From an uncultured Kangiella sp. (GTDB taxonomy: Bacteria > Pseudomonadota > Gammaproteobacteria > Enterobacterales > Kangiellaceae), in assembly GCA_947503435.1 (NCBI GenBank), contig CANNDL010000002.1:339258-403257 (forward strand): a DNA stretch of 64,000 nucleotides. The letters run 5' to 3'. Below, in pieces: positions 36,089-45,310 of the stretch. Numbering within the stretch: the first letter of the stretch is position 1; each line of letters starts with the position of its first letter. Made by a program: the position numbers and the translations under genes. A model generated the notes under the pieces. It was not told where the DNA came from. It worked only from the letters and a program-made list of their open reading frames with translations, and searched no databases.

Positions 36089-37270
36089 ATGTCTAGCACT
36101 TCAATCACTGCTATGCCTTTAAAATACTTAGATCAAGCCATGAACAAGTTGCGAGACTTGGGATTAATGCCTGAAAAAACGGATGAAGCACCTGTCATAA
36201 GCCTCATTAATAAAATTTCGGATCTCGACGAAGAAAAAACCATCGCTATAGCTCGTACTTTAAACCAAGCTTCTTTATTTAATGAAGTTGTACGTGAGCA
36301 AATCCAAGCCATGCGAATTGGTGAGCGGTACGAAGGCATCACAGAAAAATTCAACTCAATTCGTGATGATGCCAAAGACATGGTGGATCAATTAGAAGAT
36401 GGCCAAATCGATGTCATGGAACGCATTGGCAATGTGTGGATGAAAGTGACTCGTGGCGATATCCCATCGCGCTTTGAAAAGATTAAAGAAACTTACCTTG
36501 AAGTTGCTGCCGATACTAAAGACCAAATCGAGCGCGAGCAAATTATTCTTGACGCTTATCGTGATTTCAGAGGTGCTCTTAAAGAGTCAGAAGTGCTGGC
36601 ATTAAATGTATTAAAGAAAGCCAATGCAGAGTTGGAAGATGCTAAAAGCAATCTAAACAATGCTGCTAAAGACATTGAGACAAACACTAATGATGATCGT
36701 GAACACATTGCGCGTTTAGAGTTGGCGCGCGATGAACGATTACGCGATTTGCAAAACTCCGACGATCGCTATCAAATCGCAAAAGATTTGTCGGATAATT
36801 TAATTATTTCGTATAACACTTCTGAAGCAGTGATGGCTCGATTATTGCAAACAACCAATGCAAAAGAACGCGTTTATTCACAATCAGTAACCTTTTTTGG
36901 TACCAATGAAACCGTATTCACTGCCCTTTCAGCCTCTTTTACGGGTTTACATGGTTTACATGAAGCAACTGAAACTCTTAAGAGCATGAAGGAAGGTATT
37001 AATGAAAGCTTGGAAGTGCTAGGCGAAGTTGGCGATAAAGTACAAGAAGAAGCGCTTAGAGAAGGCTATGGCGCTACTATTAAAGCTGAGTCCGTGAAAA
37101 AACTTGTCGACTCCATCGTCAACTTTCAAGAGCGCTCGGTAAATCTCATTGAAGAAATGCGTGAACAAGCCACACGTAATGCAGAAGAAGTTCGATTAGC
37201 TGCAGAAGATGGAAAACGCCGTTTAGCTGAACTAGCAAGCCGCGGTAACGCCTTAGTGATTAATGCTTAA
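36089..37270 (+). CDS. predicted cytoplasmic coiled-coil protein, first gene of an uncharacterised operon
   Basis: A 393-residue, largely helical protein without signal or membrane segment. It is dominated by heptad-rich stretches such as ALKESEVLALNVLKKANAEL and EDGKRRLAELASRGNALVI. A longer frame opens at a TTG (36062), but AAAGGAGA lies 6 bases before the ATG at 36089, which I take as the start. Proteins of this kind are sometimes labelled cell surface protein or TelA-like; I see no surface signal, and the label is doubtful. The operon continues with two further coiled-coil proteins, suggesting one complex. Confidence 0.78.
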   Translation: MSSTSITAMPLKYLDQAMNKLRDLGLMPEKTDEAPVISLINKISDLDEEKTIAIARTLNQASLFNEVVREQIQAMRIGERYEGITEKFNSIRDDAKDMVDQLEDGQIDVMERIGNVWMKVTRGDIPSRFEKIKETYLEVAADTKDQIEREQIILDAYRDFRGALKESEVLALNVLKKANAELEDAKSNLNNAAKDIETNTNDDREHIARLELARDERLRDLQNSDDRYQIAKDLSDNLIISYNTSEAVMARLLQTTNAKERVYSQSVTFFGTNETVFTALSASFTGLHGLHEATETLKSMKEGINESLEVLGEVGDKVQEEALREGYGATIKAESVKKLVDSIVNFQERSVNLIEEMREQATRNAEEVRLAAEDGKRRLAELASRGNALVINA

Positions 37271-37286
37271 ACATTAATAGCTATTA

Positions 37287-38579
37287 ATGACCGAAAAAAC
37301 TAAACCACAACATGACATTCCTTTCTCGGATGTCATGTTGGCTATGGACATTGCTGATACTATTCGGCACCGAGAACGTATTGTTGAACAGGAACTTTCT
37401 GCTGAGGATAGGGAAAAAGCTTTATTTGATAAAGTAAAAGCCACTTATGCCAGCCAGGGCATAGAAGTCAGTGATGCTACTATCAGAGAAGCCATTCAAG
37501 CGATAGAAGATGAGCGTTTTGCATATAAAGCGCCTAAAGAAACATTATTTACTAAATTTGCTCATGCCTATATCAATAGATCTAAATGGGGAAAAGGCAT
37601 TACAGCACTTTTAGCCATTGTTGCTCTAGCTTGGGGAATTACTTGGGCAGTTTTCACATTACCTCAACAGCACAAGTTAAATAAACAAGCTAACGCCTTA
37701 AATCACTCTATCGCAGAGGCCAACACTTCAGAGGAATCGCTACAAGCAAGGCTGGATGCTTTGGTTGAAGAGTTAAACCGAGCAACTGAGCCACAAGGAA
37801 GCGAGCTTAACGACCTGTTTCAGCGCCAAAAACAAACCTCCTTTGAGTTACTAAAAACTGCCGCCACTCATATCGATATTGCTCGCCCTCTTCGGCTAAC
37901 CAGCGACTTCGATGGTGATGCTTTCAAAGATGCTAGCTCAGCAAACAGTGGTGCTTTAGCTATTGACCAAGTGGATCGTCAAAAGTATCAGTTATCACAA
38001 GCTAAAACGAAACTCGATGAAGCCGAGCAATCAATAAAGCAACTTCATCAGTTGAATTTATTGCCCAATGAGCTAATAAATTTACGCAATCAAGCCGTAG
38101 ATATCGCTAAAACTATGAAAGCGCAGTCTTTAGCACAAACCTTTTATCAAAATGGCTTAGCTGCCATTAAAGGGCTGGATATTAAAAGTGCCAATAATGC
38201 AACGACCGATCTAAAAGACTTAATTGATGACTTACAACTTAGCTATCAATTAAAAATAGTTTATCGCCATGGTGAGAGGACCGGAGTTTGGCGTGAGCCT
38301 AAAATTAATAGTTCCGCTAGGAATTACTATATTGTAGTTGAAGCGATTGACAAGAATGGCAACAAAATTACAGTGCCTATCGTCAATGAAGAAACCGGTA
38401 AAATAAGCCGGGCTAGCAAATGGGGCTTGCGAGTGGAAAAGTCCATTTATGATCAAGTCGCTCGAGACAAACAAGATGATGGCATTGTTCAAAATCATAT
38501 TTTTGGTAATAAAGAAATTGGAAAAATTGCCGTTGATTATCGCTTCCCTACAACGGGAAAAGCCATTACCAGCTGGTAA
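37287..38579 (+). CDS. single-span membrane coiled-coil protein, DUF6384-like
   Basis: The 430-residue protein has a conserved-looking N-terminal block (SDVMLAMDIADTIRHRERIV, then ASQGIEVSDATIREAI), one membrane helix at about residues 103-124 and a periplasmic or outer coiled coil with a C-terminal beta-rich domain (YRHGERTGVWREPKINSSAR, FGNKEIGKIAVDYRFPT). The N-terminal block resembles what is called DUF6384; this is from memory. It follows the first gene by 16 bases and precedes the third by 29, so the three are surely co-transcribed. Confidence 0.78.
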   Translation: MTEKTKPQHDIPFSDVMLAMDIADTIRHRERIVEQELSAEDREKALFDKVKATYASQGIEVSDATIREAIQAIEDERFAYKAPKETLFTKFAHAYINRSKWGKGITALLAIVALAWGITWAVFTLPQQHKLNKQANALNHSIAEANTSEESLQARLDALVEELNRATEPQGSELNDLFQRQKQTSFELLKTAATHIDIARPLRLTSDFDGDAFKDASSANSGALAIDQVDRQKYQLSQAKTKLDEAEQSIKQLHQLNLLPNELINLRNQAVDIAKTMKAQSLAQTFYQNGLAAIKGLDIKSANNATTDLKDLIDDLQLSYQLKIVYRHGERTGVWREPKINSSARNYYIVVEAIDKNGNKITVPIVNEETGKISRASKWGLRVEKSIYDQVARDKQDDGIVQNHIFGNKEIGKIAVDYRFPTTGKAITSW

Positions 38580-38608
38580 CGAGAAAGCAAAAGAAAAAGA
38601 GATAACCT

Positions 38609-40063
38609 ATGTATTCAGGTCGTAAAGCCCTAACAGATATAGACACTAGCTTGCAGAAAATCCGTTCGCAGTTATCGCAAACGGATTACGATTTGGAGCG
38701 AAATGGTCAGCAGTTATTGGGGTTACGCCAACAAGAATCTGAAACCTACCGCCAATTAGCAAAAATGCGTCTAGATGCCATGCAAGCCGATCAATTAACG
38801 ACTCAACTAGATTTCGCAGAAAGACAAGCATCTCAATTATTAATACAGCGTAATGACCAGATTGAAGCCGTCGCTAAAAAGATTGAAAGTTCACAAAAGC
38901 TGCAACTTGAGCTCGATAAACAACGAATAGAGCAAGCTATCCAGCTCGACGATGCGGTCGAATCATTAGATGACTTGTTAGCTAATGTGGATGCTCAACT
39001 TGAAAGAGATCCAAGCTACCAAAATCAGCAAATTAGAGCACAAGATATGGTGGATATGGCTTCTAATGCTGCGGATAAAACCAAACAAGCAGAAGAAGAG
39101 CTGGAAGAAAAAGGCAAACCTTATCGTGATGACAAAATTTTTAAGTACCTATGGGATCGTCACTACGGAACTAGTGAGTATGATGCAGGTTTTATAACTC
39201 GGTTCTTCGATAAAAAATTAGCGGATCACATTCGATATGACAAAGCCCGAATTAACTATTTCACACTGAACAATATCCCAAAGAAACTAGCTGAGCATAC
39301 CGAAAATCTTGAGCAGCAAGCTGAAGATGAATTAACTCAATTGCAAAAGATGCAGCGTCAATATGAAATGAATGCAGGCGCCGAACCACTAGAGGAAAAA
39401 GTGGATAAGGAAAGGAACTCGCTTGCAAGTATCGATAAAAGAATTACTCAAGAAGAAGAGTCTTTTGATCACCTAGTTAAAGAGCGAGAATCATTTAATC
39501 TAGGGACGGATAAATACATCGCCCGAGCAATCGGCGTTCTGGTAGAAAGCTTTAAAGCTGATCCAATTCCACAATTACAATATGAAGCCAGTCAGACAGA
39601 GACTCCAAGAGATGATCATTTGGTCAATCAGTTAGCCGTATTAAGAGAAACTAAGCAGCGATTAGAAAGTGATATGTCTGCTTTGCAGGGCACTCATAAC
39701 AGCATTAATCGTAAACTTGAGGAGCTAAAGGAAGTTCGCCGGAAATTCAAACGTTCAGATTATGATGCTTACAACTCAAAATTTAAAGATGGCGATATTC
39801 TGTCTAGTATAATAAGACAGTTTGTCACAGACCAAGTAAGTGCAAAAGAACTATGGCGTATTGTTAAACGTAGCCAGAGATTCCAAAAACGTCATTATAC
39901 CCAAAGACATGGTGGAATAGGTTTACCCGGTGGCATCAATATCCCAACAGGTAATCGTGGTCCACGCATTAGAATCCCTCGCGGCATTCGCTTCCCTTCA
40001 GGCTGGGGCGGTGGTGGATCATCCGGCGGCGGAGGCGGTTTTAAAACAGGTGGTGGATTTTAA
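38609..40063 (+). CDS. long coiled-coil protein with glycine-rich tail, third gene of the operon
   Basis: The 484-residue protein is predicted to be almost wholly helical: ETYRQLAKMRLDAMQADQLT, EEELEEKGKPYRDDKIFKYL and long glutamate/lysine heptads. After about residue 440 it changes to GLPGGINIPTGNRGPRIRIP and a glycine/serine tail (GWGGGGSSGGGGGFKTGGGF). No signal or membrane helix is visible. The domain layout recalls scaffold proteins that bind a partner through a flexible tail. I do not recognise a family. Confidence 0.78.
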   Translation: MYSGRKALTDIDTSLQKIRSQLSQTDYDLERNGQQLLGLRQQESETYRQLAKMRLDAMQADQLTTQLDFAERQASQLLIQRNDQIEAVAKKIESSQKLQLELDKQRIEQAIQLDDAVESLDDLLANVDAQLERDPSYQNQQIRAQDMVDMASNAADKTKQAEEELEEKGKPYRDDKIFKYLWDRHYGTSEYDAGFITRFFDKKLADHIRYDKARINYFTLNNIPKKLAEHTENLEQQAEDELTQLQKMQRQYEMNAGAEPLEEKVDKERNSLASIDKRITQEEESFDHLVKERESFNLGTDKYIARAIGVLVESFKADPIPQLQYEASQTETPRDDHLVNQLAVLRETKQRLESDMSALQGTHNSINRKLEELKEVRRKFKRSDYDAYNSKFKDGDILSSIIRQFVTDQVSAKELWRIVKRSQRFQKRHYTQRHGGIGLPGGINIPTGNRGPRIRIPRGIRFPSGWGGGGSSGGGGGFKTGGGF

Positions 40064-40069
40064 ATAAAA

Positions 40070-40462
40070 ATGTTTTGGAAAAAGAGACGAATTCGTATAG
40101 AAAAATATGGTGAGTTTACTTGGGATCTCGATAATTGGTATGGAGAATATGCATATTTGGGAAGTGATATCTCTATCGGATTAGATGGCACCAAAGAAAG
40201 CCCTGCCACCATTTCAATAGCCCAACTTGATATAATCTTTGAATCAATTGATATTATCAAAAAGGATGCATTAACTTTCTTAGCGCAACAAGATATATCG
40301 GAATTTACTAAAGATGGCGGGGCTCTATATTTCAGTGCAATATATTCAACTGATAAAAAAGGAGTATATGATATTGAGTTTAGCCTAACAGATTGGGAGG
40401 AAGCTTATATCATTGTTCATTTTCAAAATAAAAATCCATACAACCTCTCTTTAGGCGATTAG
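40070..40462 (+). CDS. uncharacterised small soluble protein following the coiled-coil operon
   Basis: A 130-residue acidic protein that opens with a basic patch (MFWKKRRIRIEKYGEFTWD) and continues with beta-type segments (WYGEYAYLGSDISIGLDG) and a helix (IAQLDIIFESIDIIKKDALTFL). The pattern recalls DUF2262-like or immunity-type domains, but this is not certain. It begins 6 bases after the third coiled-coil gene and may be the fourth member of the operon, although its composition is more AT-rich. Confidence 0.6.
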   Translation: MFWKKRRIRIEKYGEFTWDLDNWYGEYAYLGSDISIGLDGTKESPATISIAQLDIIFESIDIIKKDALTFLAQQDISEFTKDGGALYFSAIYSTDKKGVYDIEFSLTDWEEAYIIVHFQNKNPYNLSLGD

Positions 40463-40515
40463 CTTTTATCAGACTTGTTATGCTTCAACGCCAGTAAATT
40501 ATTGCTAATAGCTAG

Positions 40516-40920
40516 CTACTTCCTCGCCGGAAATAATGATCTTAAAAAAAAGCCCACACCACCAAATAGCAGCACTAAAATTATAATCAAATCAAATGCG
40601 CTCATGGGTCTGAAACTGAATTGGGATGAAGCAATAACGCCAAAAATTAAAGCAAGTATAGAGCCCGCTGCTAAAAACCAACCAAAATAATTGCGGTGGT
40701 TATAAAACAGGATAACGATTCCAGCCACAAAGGGAATCATAATCATACCAGAAGTAATTCCGAAACCACCAAATGCTGAGATGTTGATTAGGCGAGTACC
40801 AAAACCAAACTGGGAATGGATATGAATAGAATTAAGTAGTAAATAGAAACCCACCACTATCATGGTTAACCCTACAAAAAATTGCCACTCTCCACCTCTA
40901 GTACCGCCAGCTCCCATCAC
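40516..40920 (-). CDS. uncharacterised membrane protein with several helices
   Basis: A 134-residue protein with about four hydrophobic stretches (FFVGLTMIVVGFYLLLNSI, ISAFGGFGITSGMIMIPFVAGIVILFY split over two helices, FGWFLAAGSILALIFGVIA, LIIILVLLFGGVGFFL) and a glycine-rich N-terminus (MMGAGGTRGGEWQ). It resembles small Gram-negative membrane proteins without known role. It has an AGGAGAATG start context and lies 24 bases after pdxB, so the two may share a transcript. Confidence 0.65.
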   Translation of the reverse strand: MMGAGGTRGGEWQFFVGLTMIVVGFYLLLNSIHIHSQFGFGTRLINISAFGGFGITSGMIMIPFVAGIVILFYNHRNYFGWFLAAGSILALIFGVIASSQFSFRPMSAFDLIIILVLLFGGVGFFLRSLFPARK

Positions 40921-40944
40921 ATTCTCCTAATTCTTGTTGAAAAC

Positions 40945-42006
40945 TTATTTACGTCTATACTCTAACCGATTTTTATAATTTTTTCTTAATAAATCAAAAT
41001 CTTGCGCTAAGTTTAAATTATCTTTTCGTGCAATCTGTCGTAAAGCAATATCATCTTCTTTAATATCATAAAATGGTTGCAATGAATCATGTAGATCCGC
41101 TAAATACCTTGGCTTTTGCCATAATTTAGTATGAGGTAAAAACTCTTCAAGCTTATAGCTTACTTCCTTGCCAAGCCATTGTCGTATGGCCTCATATAAC
41201 ATGTAAGTACCCCGAACTTTCCCCTCAAGACTATATCCAGCAATATGTGAGGTACCTATTAAGCACTGATCGAGTAAATTGACATTGAGTTTTGGTTCCC
41301 CCTCCCACACGTCTAAAATCAATTCCAGACGATCATGTTCAGTCACATGCTCTAAAGCGCAAGAGTTATCAACCACAGCACCTCGGGCGGAATTAATTAA
41401 TAGCGAACCTTTGGGCATGGAATTCAAAAATTGATCATTGATTAAATGATGAGTTGGGTATTTACCATCATGAGTTAGTGGAACATGGCAAGTCACGATC
41501 TGGCACTGCTTTATTGCATCTAACGAAAAAAAATCTCGTGAATCGCCCTGCTCTTGCAACAAAGGGTCGTTAAGGACATATTGAATTCCTAATTCATCTA
41601 GCAGTTGACTGACTTTAGTTCCTACATTACCAGCGCCGATTATTCCTACACGAATGCTATTTAAGTCGGCATGTACATGTTGTGCCCAATAAGCAATAGC
41701 AGCTAGTACATACTCCGCAACCGCTTGGGCATTACAACCAGCAGCGTCTGCAAATTCTATTTCTGAGCTTGCCAAATATTCTTTATCAATATGGTCAGTA
41801 CCAATAGTTGCTGTACCTACAAACTTAACAGGGCTGTTAGCGAGTAGCTTTTGATTAACATGAGTAATAGAGCGGACTAATAAAATATCCACATCTTTTA
41901 GATCATTGGCAGTGATATCACGACCAGCTTTTCGCTCTATCCAACAAAAGTCCGCAAATAGCTCATCTACCATTGGCATATTTTCATCAGCTAGCAGTGT
42001 CAGCAC
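40945..42006 (-). CDS. pdxB: erythronate-4-phosphate dehydrogenase PdxB
   Basis: A 353-residue D-isomer-specific 2-hydroxyacid dehydrogenase of pyridoxal phosphate synthesis. The opening LTLLADENMPMVDELF is PdxB-like. The NAD loop GIIGAGNVGTKVSQ, the arginine region LLINSARGAVVDNS and the histidine in GTSHIAGYSLEGK are present. The C-terminal dimerisation domain is shorter than in E. coli (378 residues) but recognisable. It is divergent from folE. Confidence 0.94.
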   Translation of the reverse strand: MLTLLADENMPMVDELFADFCWIERKAGRDITANDLKDVDILLVRSITHVNQKLLANSPVKFVGTATIGTDHIDKEYLASSEIEFADAAGCNAQAVAEYVLAAIAYWAQHVHADLNSIRVGIIGAGNVGTKVSQLLDELGIQYVLNDPLLQEQGDSRDFFSLDAIKQCQIVTCHVPLTHDGKYPTHHLINDQFLNSMPKGSLLINSARGAVVDNSCALEHVTEHDRLELILDVWEGEPKLNVNLLDQCLIGTSHIAGYSLEGKVRGTYMLYEAIRQWLGKEVSYKLEEFLPHTKLWQKPRYLADLHDSLQPFYDIKEDDIALRQIARKDNLNLAQDFDLLRKNYKNRLEYRRK

Positions 42007-42101
42007 TTTTAGACCTCATATTGGAAATTAATCATATTAATATTTGGGTATTTTAGCGTCTTCCTTTAAAATTAAGCCAGTGTTTATTGATAGAGACTCG
42101 C

Positions 42102-42656
42102 ATGAGCGACAAATTAGCAAATTTATACCACAACATCCTTGAAGAAATTGGCGAAGATACAAAGCGCGATGGCATCTTAGATACGCCTAAACGTGCCGCT
42201 AAGGCCATGAAATTCCTGACCAAAGGCTATGAGCAATCTTTAGACGATGTCGTCAATAACGCTATTTTTGAGTCCGATAACGACTCAATGGTCATCGTTA
42301 AGGATATTGAGCTCTATTCGATGTGTGAGCATCATATGTTGCCATTTGTCGGCAAAGTCCATATTGGCTATTTGCCTACTGGTAAAGTATTAGGTTTATC
42401 AAAATTGGCGCGCATTACAGATATGTTTGCTCGACGTTTACAAATTCAAGAAAACCTGACTAAGCAAATCGCTGAAGCGGTGCAAGAAGTTACAGATGCT
42501 GCAGGTGTAGGTGTGATTATAGAAGCAAAGCATATGTGCATGATGATGCGGGGTGTTGAAAAACAAAACTCCGTCATGACCAGCTCTACAATGCTTGGTT
42601 TATTCCGTACGTCTAATAAAACTCGCAATGAATTTATTAGTCTAATCAGCAAATAA
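42102..42656 (+). CDS. folE: GTP cyclohydrolase I FolE
   Basis: The 184-residue enzyme makes 7,8-dihydroneopterin triphosphate from GTP, the first step of folate and related pterins. Zinc ligands are visible in [19 protein letters not shown] and in [18 protein letters not shown] longer frame begins at a TTG (42087), but the ATG at 42102 starts [19 protein letters not shown], which fits the family better. It ends one base before mnmC. Confidence 0.95.
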   Translation: MSDKLANLYHNILEEIGEDTKRDGILDTPKRAAKAMKFLTKGYEQSLDDVVNNAIFESDNDSMVIVKDIELYSMCEHHMLPFVGKVHIGYLPTGKVLGLSKLARITDMFARRLQIQENLTKQIAEAVQEVTDAAGVGVIIEAKHMCMMMRGVEKQNSVMTSSTMLGLFRTSNKTRNEFISLISK

Positions 42657-42657
42657 T

Positions 42658-44466
42658 ATGCACAAGGCTTTCTTAGGTGTAGAGCCGGCGAAAATTGAAT
42701 GGCGCGAAATAGAAAAAAATGGAACCAAGCAGTTCGCGCCCTATTCTCCTGAATTTGACGATATTTATTTCAATACCCTTGATGGTATCGCCGAATCAGA
42801 ATATGTATTTATCGAAGGCAATAATCTAAACGAAAAATTTCAATCCGAACCAAACGAGTTTTCAATATTCGAAACTGGCTTCGGTACGGGATTAAATTTC
42901 TTACTTACTGCTAACCTATGGCAAAAAACAAATCCTCATGGCCATTTAAGTTATTACTCTGTCGAACAGTTTCCAATACAAAAAGCCGATTTAAAGAAAA
43001 TTTATCAGGAGCTTAATCTAGAATGCGATTTAGTTGAACCCTTAATTGACCAGTACCCGCCGATCCTCCCGGGGGTCTTCACCATTAGGGTGTCTAATAA
43101 TATCACTTTGCACCTTATCTTCTATCCGCTTGAAAAAGCCCTTAAAGAAATTGCGCTTAATGCCATCCAAAAAATTGATGCTTGGTTCTTAGATGGTTTT
43201 GCTCCCAGTAAAAATCCAACAATGTGGCATAAAGGTCTTTGGCATTTTATGGCACTTAGTGCTATTAATGAAACTAATAGAAAAACTAGCGTTGCTACAT
43301 TCACTGCCGCTTCTAATGTCAGAAAAATGTTGCAACACTATGGGTTTAAAGTTTCAAAACGTAAGGGGTTTGGCCTTAAACGCGAAATGTTAACCGCAAA
43401 TTTTGACCACAAACAACTATCCAGTCCGAAACCGGATTTAGTTTCAAGTTATATAGAAAATTGCAATAAACCTAAAAAGGTCGCTATCGTTGGAGCTGGC
43501 TTAGCAGGAGCTTCATTGGCCTATTTACTTCACAGGCATGATATTGAAGTCCATCTATTTGAGCAGTCTGATTCGATTGCTGCAGGCGCTTCAAAAATGC
43601 CAGCCTTGCTAGCAATGCCAAATTTATCTCTGGATCATAATAGCTATAGTCAATTAACTTTTTCGGGACTCAGAAGTATTAAGAGTTTTTTGTTGCAACA
43701 CCCTCATTTAAAAGATGCAAATAGAGCCGTACAATTAGAAAGTGAAAAATATTCGAAGTGTCAACTTGAGAAATATTTAGATATTTATCATCATAGAATA
43801 GATATTCAAAGCACGATACTTGCTCCGCACTCTGAATTTGCGCTTGAGCTTGATGCCGTTCAAGTAAATGGACCAGAAATTTGTAGCGAATTCGTGAAAG
43901 CGATTCCTTCTAAGCAAATTCATTTGAACACCAAAATTGAATCGTTTAAATTGCTGGAATGCTTTGATCATATTGTTCTGTCTACTGGCTTTTCAGCCTT
44001 ACTTGAGAAATTGAAACTCCCAACCGTTATGCCATTAAGAGGTCAAGTGACTAGAACTAAAGCTAAAAGTTCTTTAACCCACCCAATTAATTACGATGGC
44101 CATTTATTTCAACAACAAGACAATTGGATTATTGGAGCTACATTTGAAAACAGCTCTGACGATTCACTAAAGCCAACCGATGATCTAGCTAATATTAAGC
44201 TTGCTAATAGTCGATTAAACCTTCAAATTAAGGCAGGCGAAATACTAAATTCTTACGCAGGAATACGTGCCTCAAGCTTTGATCGCTTTCCCTATTGTGG
44301 AAAATATTTCAAAAAAGATGAACAAACCGTTTGGTTAAATTATGGTTACGGCACGCGCGGTTTATGTTTATCTCTATTGGGCGCTGAAACTATAACAGCA
44401 AGCATGATGGGTACATCACTACCGATATCTAAAACGTTATTGCAGAAATTAAGTCCACACCGTTAA
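42658..44466 (+). CDS. mnmC: bifunctional tRNA modification enzyme MnmC
   Basis: A 602-residue two-domain enzyme that finishes mnm5s2U at the wobble position of tRNAs. The N-terminal methyltransferase has the SAM loop FETGFGTGLNFLL and DAWFLDGFAPSKNP. The C-terminal FAD oxidoreductase begins VAIVGAGLAGASLAYLLHRH and ends with GYGTRGLCLSLLGAE. Both domains look intact. Its stop shares three bases with the stop of the converging fghA gene. Confidence 0.95.
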   Translation: MHKAFLGVEPAKIEWREIEKNGTKQFAPYSPEFDDIYFNTLDGIAESEYVFIEGNNLNEKFQSEPNEFSIFETGFGTGLNFLLTANLWQKTNPHGHLSYYSVEQFPIQKADLKKIYQELNLECDLVEPLIDQYPPILPGVFTIRVSNNITLHLIFYPLEKALKEIALNAIQKIDAWFLDGFAPSKNPTMWHKGLWHFMALSAINETNRKTSVATFTAASNVRKMLQHYGFKVSKRKGFGLKREMLTANFDHKQLSSPKPDLVSSYIENCNKPKKVAIVGAGLAGASLAYLLHRHDIEVHLFEQSDSIAAGASKMPALLAMPNLSLDHNSYSQLTFSGLRSIKSFLLQHPHLKDANRAVQLESEKYSKCQLEKYLDIYHHRIDIQSTILAPHSEFALELDAVQVNGPEICSEFVKAIPSKQIHLNTKIESFKLLECFDHIVLSTGFSALLEKLKLPTVMPLRGQVTRTKAKSSLTHPINYDGHLFQQQDNWIIGATFENSSDDSLKPTDDLANIKLANSRLNLQIKAGEILNSYAGIRASSFDRFPYCGKYFKKDEQTVWLNYGYGTRGLCLSLLGAETITASMMGTSLPISKTLLQKLSPHR

Positions 44467-45302
44467 CTTAAATTTTTAATATGAAATTTAATATGCGATT
44501 CTATAAAACTCGCTATAAAAAAATAGCTATGGTCATAACCTTCACGTAAATTTAACTCAATATCTAAATTGTTATCTGCTACTAACTGGCTTATTAGTTC
44601 TGGTCTTAATTGCTCTTGCAAAAAAGCGTCATCCAATCCTTGCTCTATCAATATTGGAGGCGTATTACTAATGCCTTCTAATATCGAGATTGAATCATAA
44701 AGTTTCCATTCCTCTTCATTGTCACCGAGGTAAAAGCCAAATGCTTTACGTCCCCATGGAACCTGGCTTGGTGCCAATATTGGCGAGAAGGCTGAAACGG
44801 ATTTAAATTTATCCCTATTTCTAAGCCCAATGATTAAAGAACCATGCCCTCCCATCGAGTGTCCTGAAATAGCAGATTTTTCTTTAATTACAGGAAAACT
44901 CGTTGAAATTAATTCAAATAACTCAAGAACGTAATCATACATTTTATAGTGTTTTGCATAGGGCTCTTGAGTTGCATTAAGGTAAAATCCAGCTCCTAAA
45001 CCAAAATCCCAAGCTCCATCAGGATCATCAGCAACCCCTTCTCCTCTTGGGCTAGTATCAGGGGCAACGATGGCAATTCCATACTTATCTGCAAATTGTT
45101 GAGCGCCCGCTTTGGCTACAAAATTTTCATCCGTACAAGTTAAACCGGAAAGCCAATATAACACTGGAACTTTGTTTTTCTCTGCAGCTTTAGGTAAAAA
45201 AGCAGAAAATTTCATTTCGCAATTTAAGCTATTAGCATAATGACTATATCGCAGTTGTTTGCCGCCAAAGCACTTACTTGAGCTTATAATTTCTAAAGGC
45301 AT
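44463..45302 (-). CDS. fghA: S-formylglutathione hydrolase
   Basis: A 279-residue alpha/beta hydrolase that releases formate and glutathione from S-formylglutathione. The nucleophile serine is in ISGHSMGGHGSL, the C-terminal histidine in REGYDHSYFFIASF, and the family blocks KVPVLYWLSGLTCTDENF and GAGFYLNATQEPY are clear. It follows the formaldehyde dehydrogenase gene by 8 bases: together they are the glutathione-dependent formaldehyde detoxification pathway. Confidence 0.95.
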   Translation of the reverse strand: MPLEIISSSKCFGGKQLRYSHYANSLNCEMKFSAFLPKAAEKNKVPVLYWLSGLTCTDENFVAKAGAQQFADKYGIAIVAPDTSPRGEGVADDPDGAWDFGLGAGFYLNATQEPYAKHYKMYDYVLELFELISTSFPVIKEKSAISGHSMGGHGSLIIGLRNRDKFKSVSAFSPILAPSQVPWGRKAFGFYLGDNEEEWKLYDSISILEGISNTPPILIEQGLDDAFLQEQLRPELISQLVADNNLDIELNLREGYDHSYFFIASFIESHIKFHIKNLS

Positions 45303-45310
45303 AGTAATTC

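Noticed and set aside
36089..37270. Naming the first gene of the coiled-coil operon a tellurite (TelA) or cell-surface protein
   Set aside because: No signal peptide, anchor or tellurite-related neighbour is visible, so the label would be unsupported.
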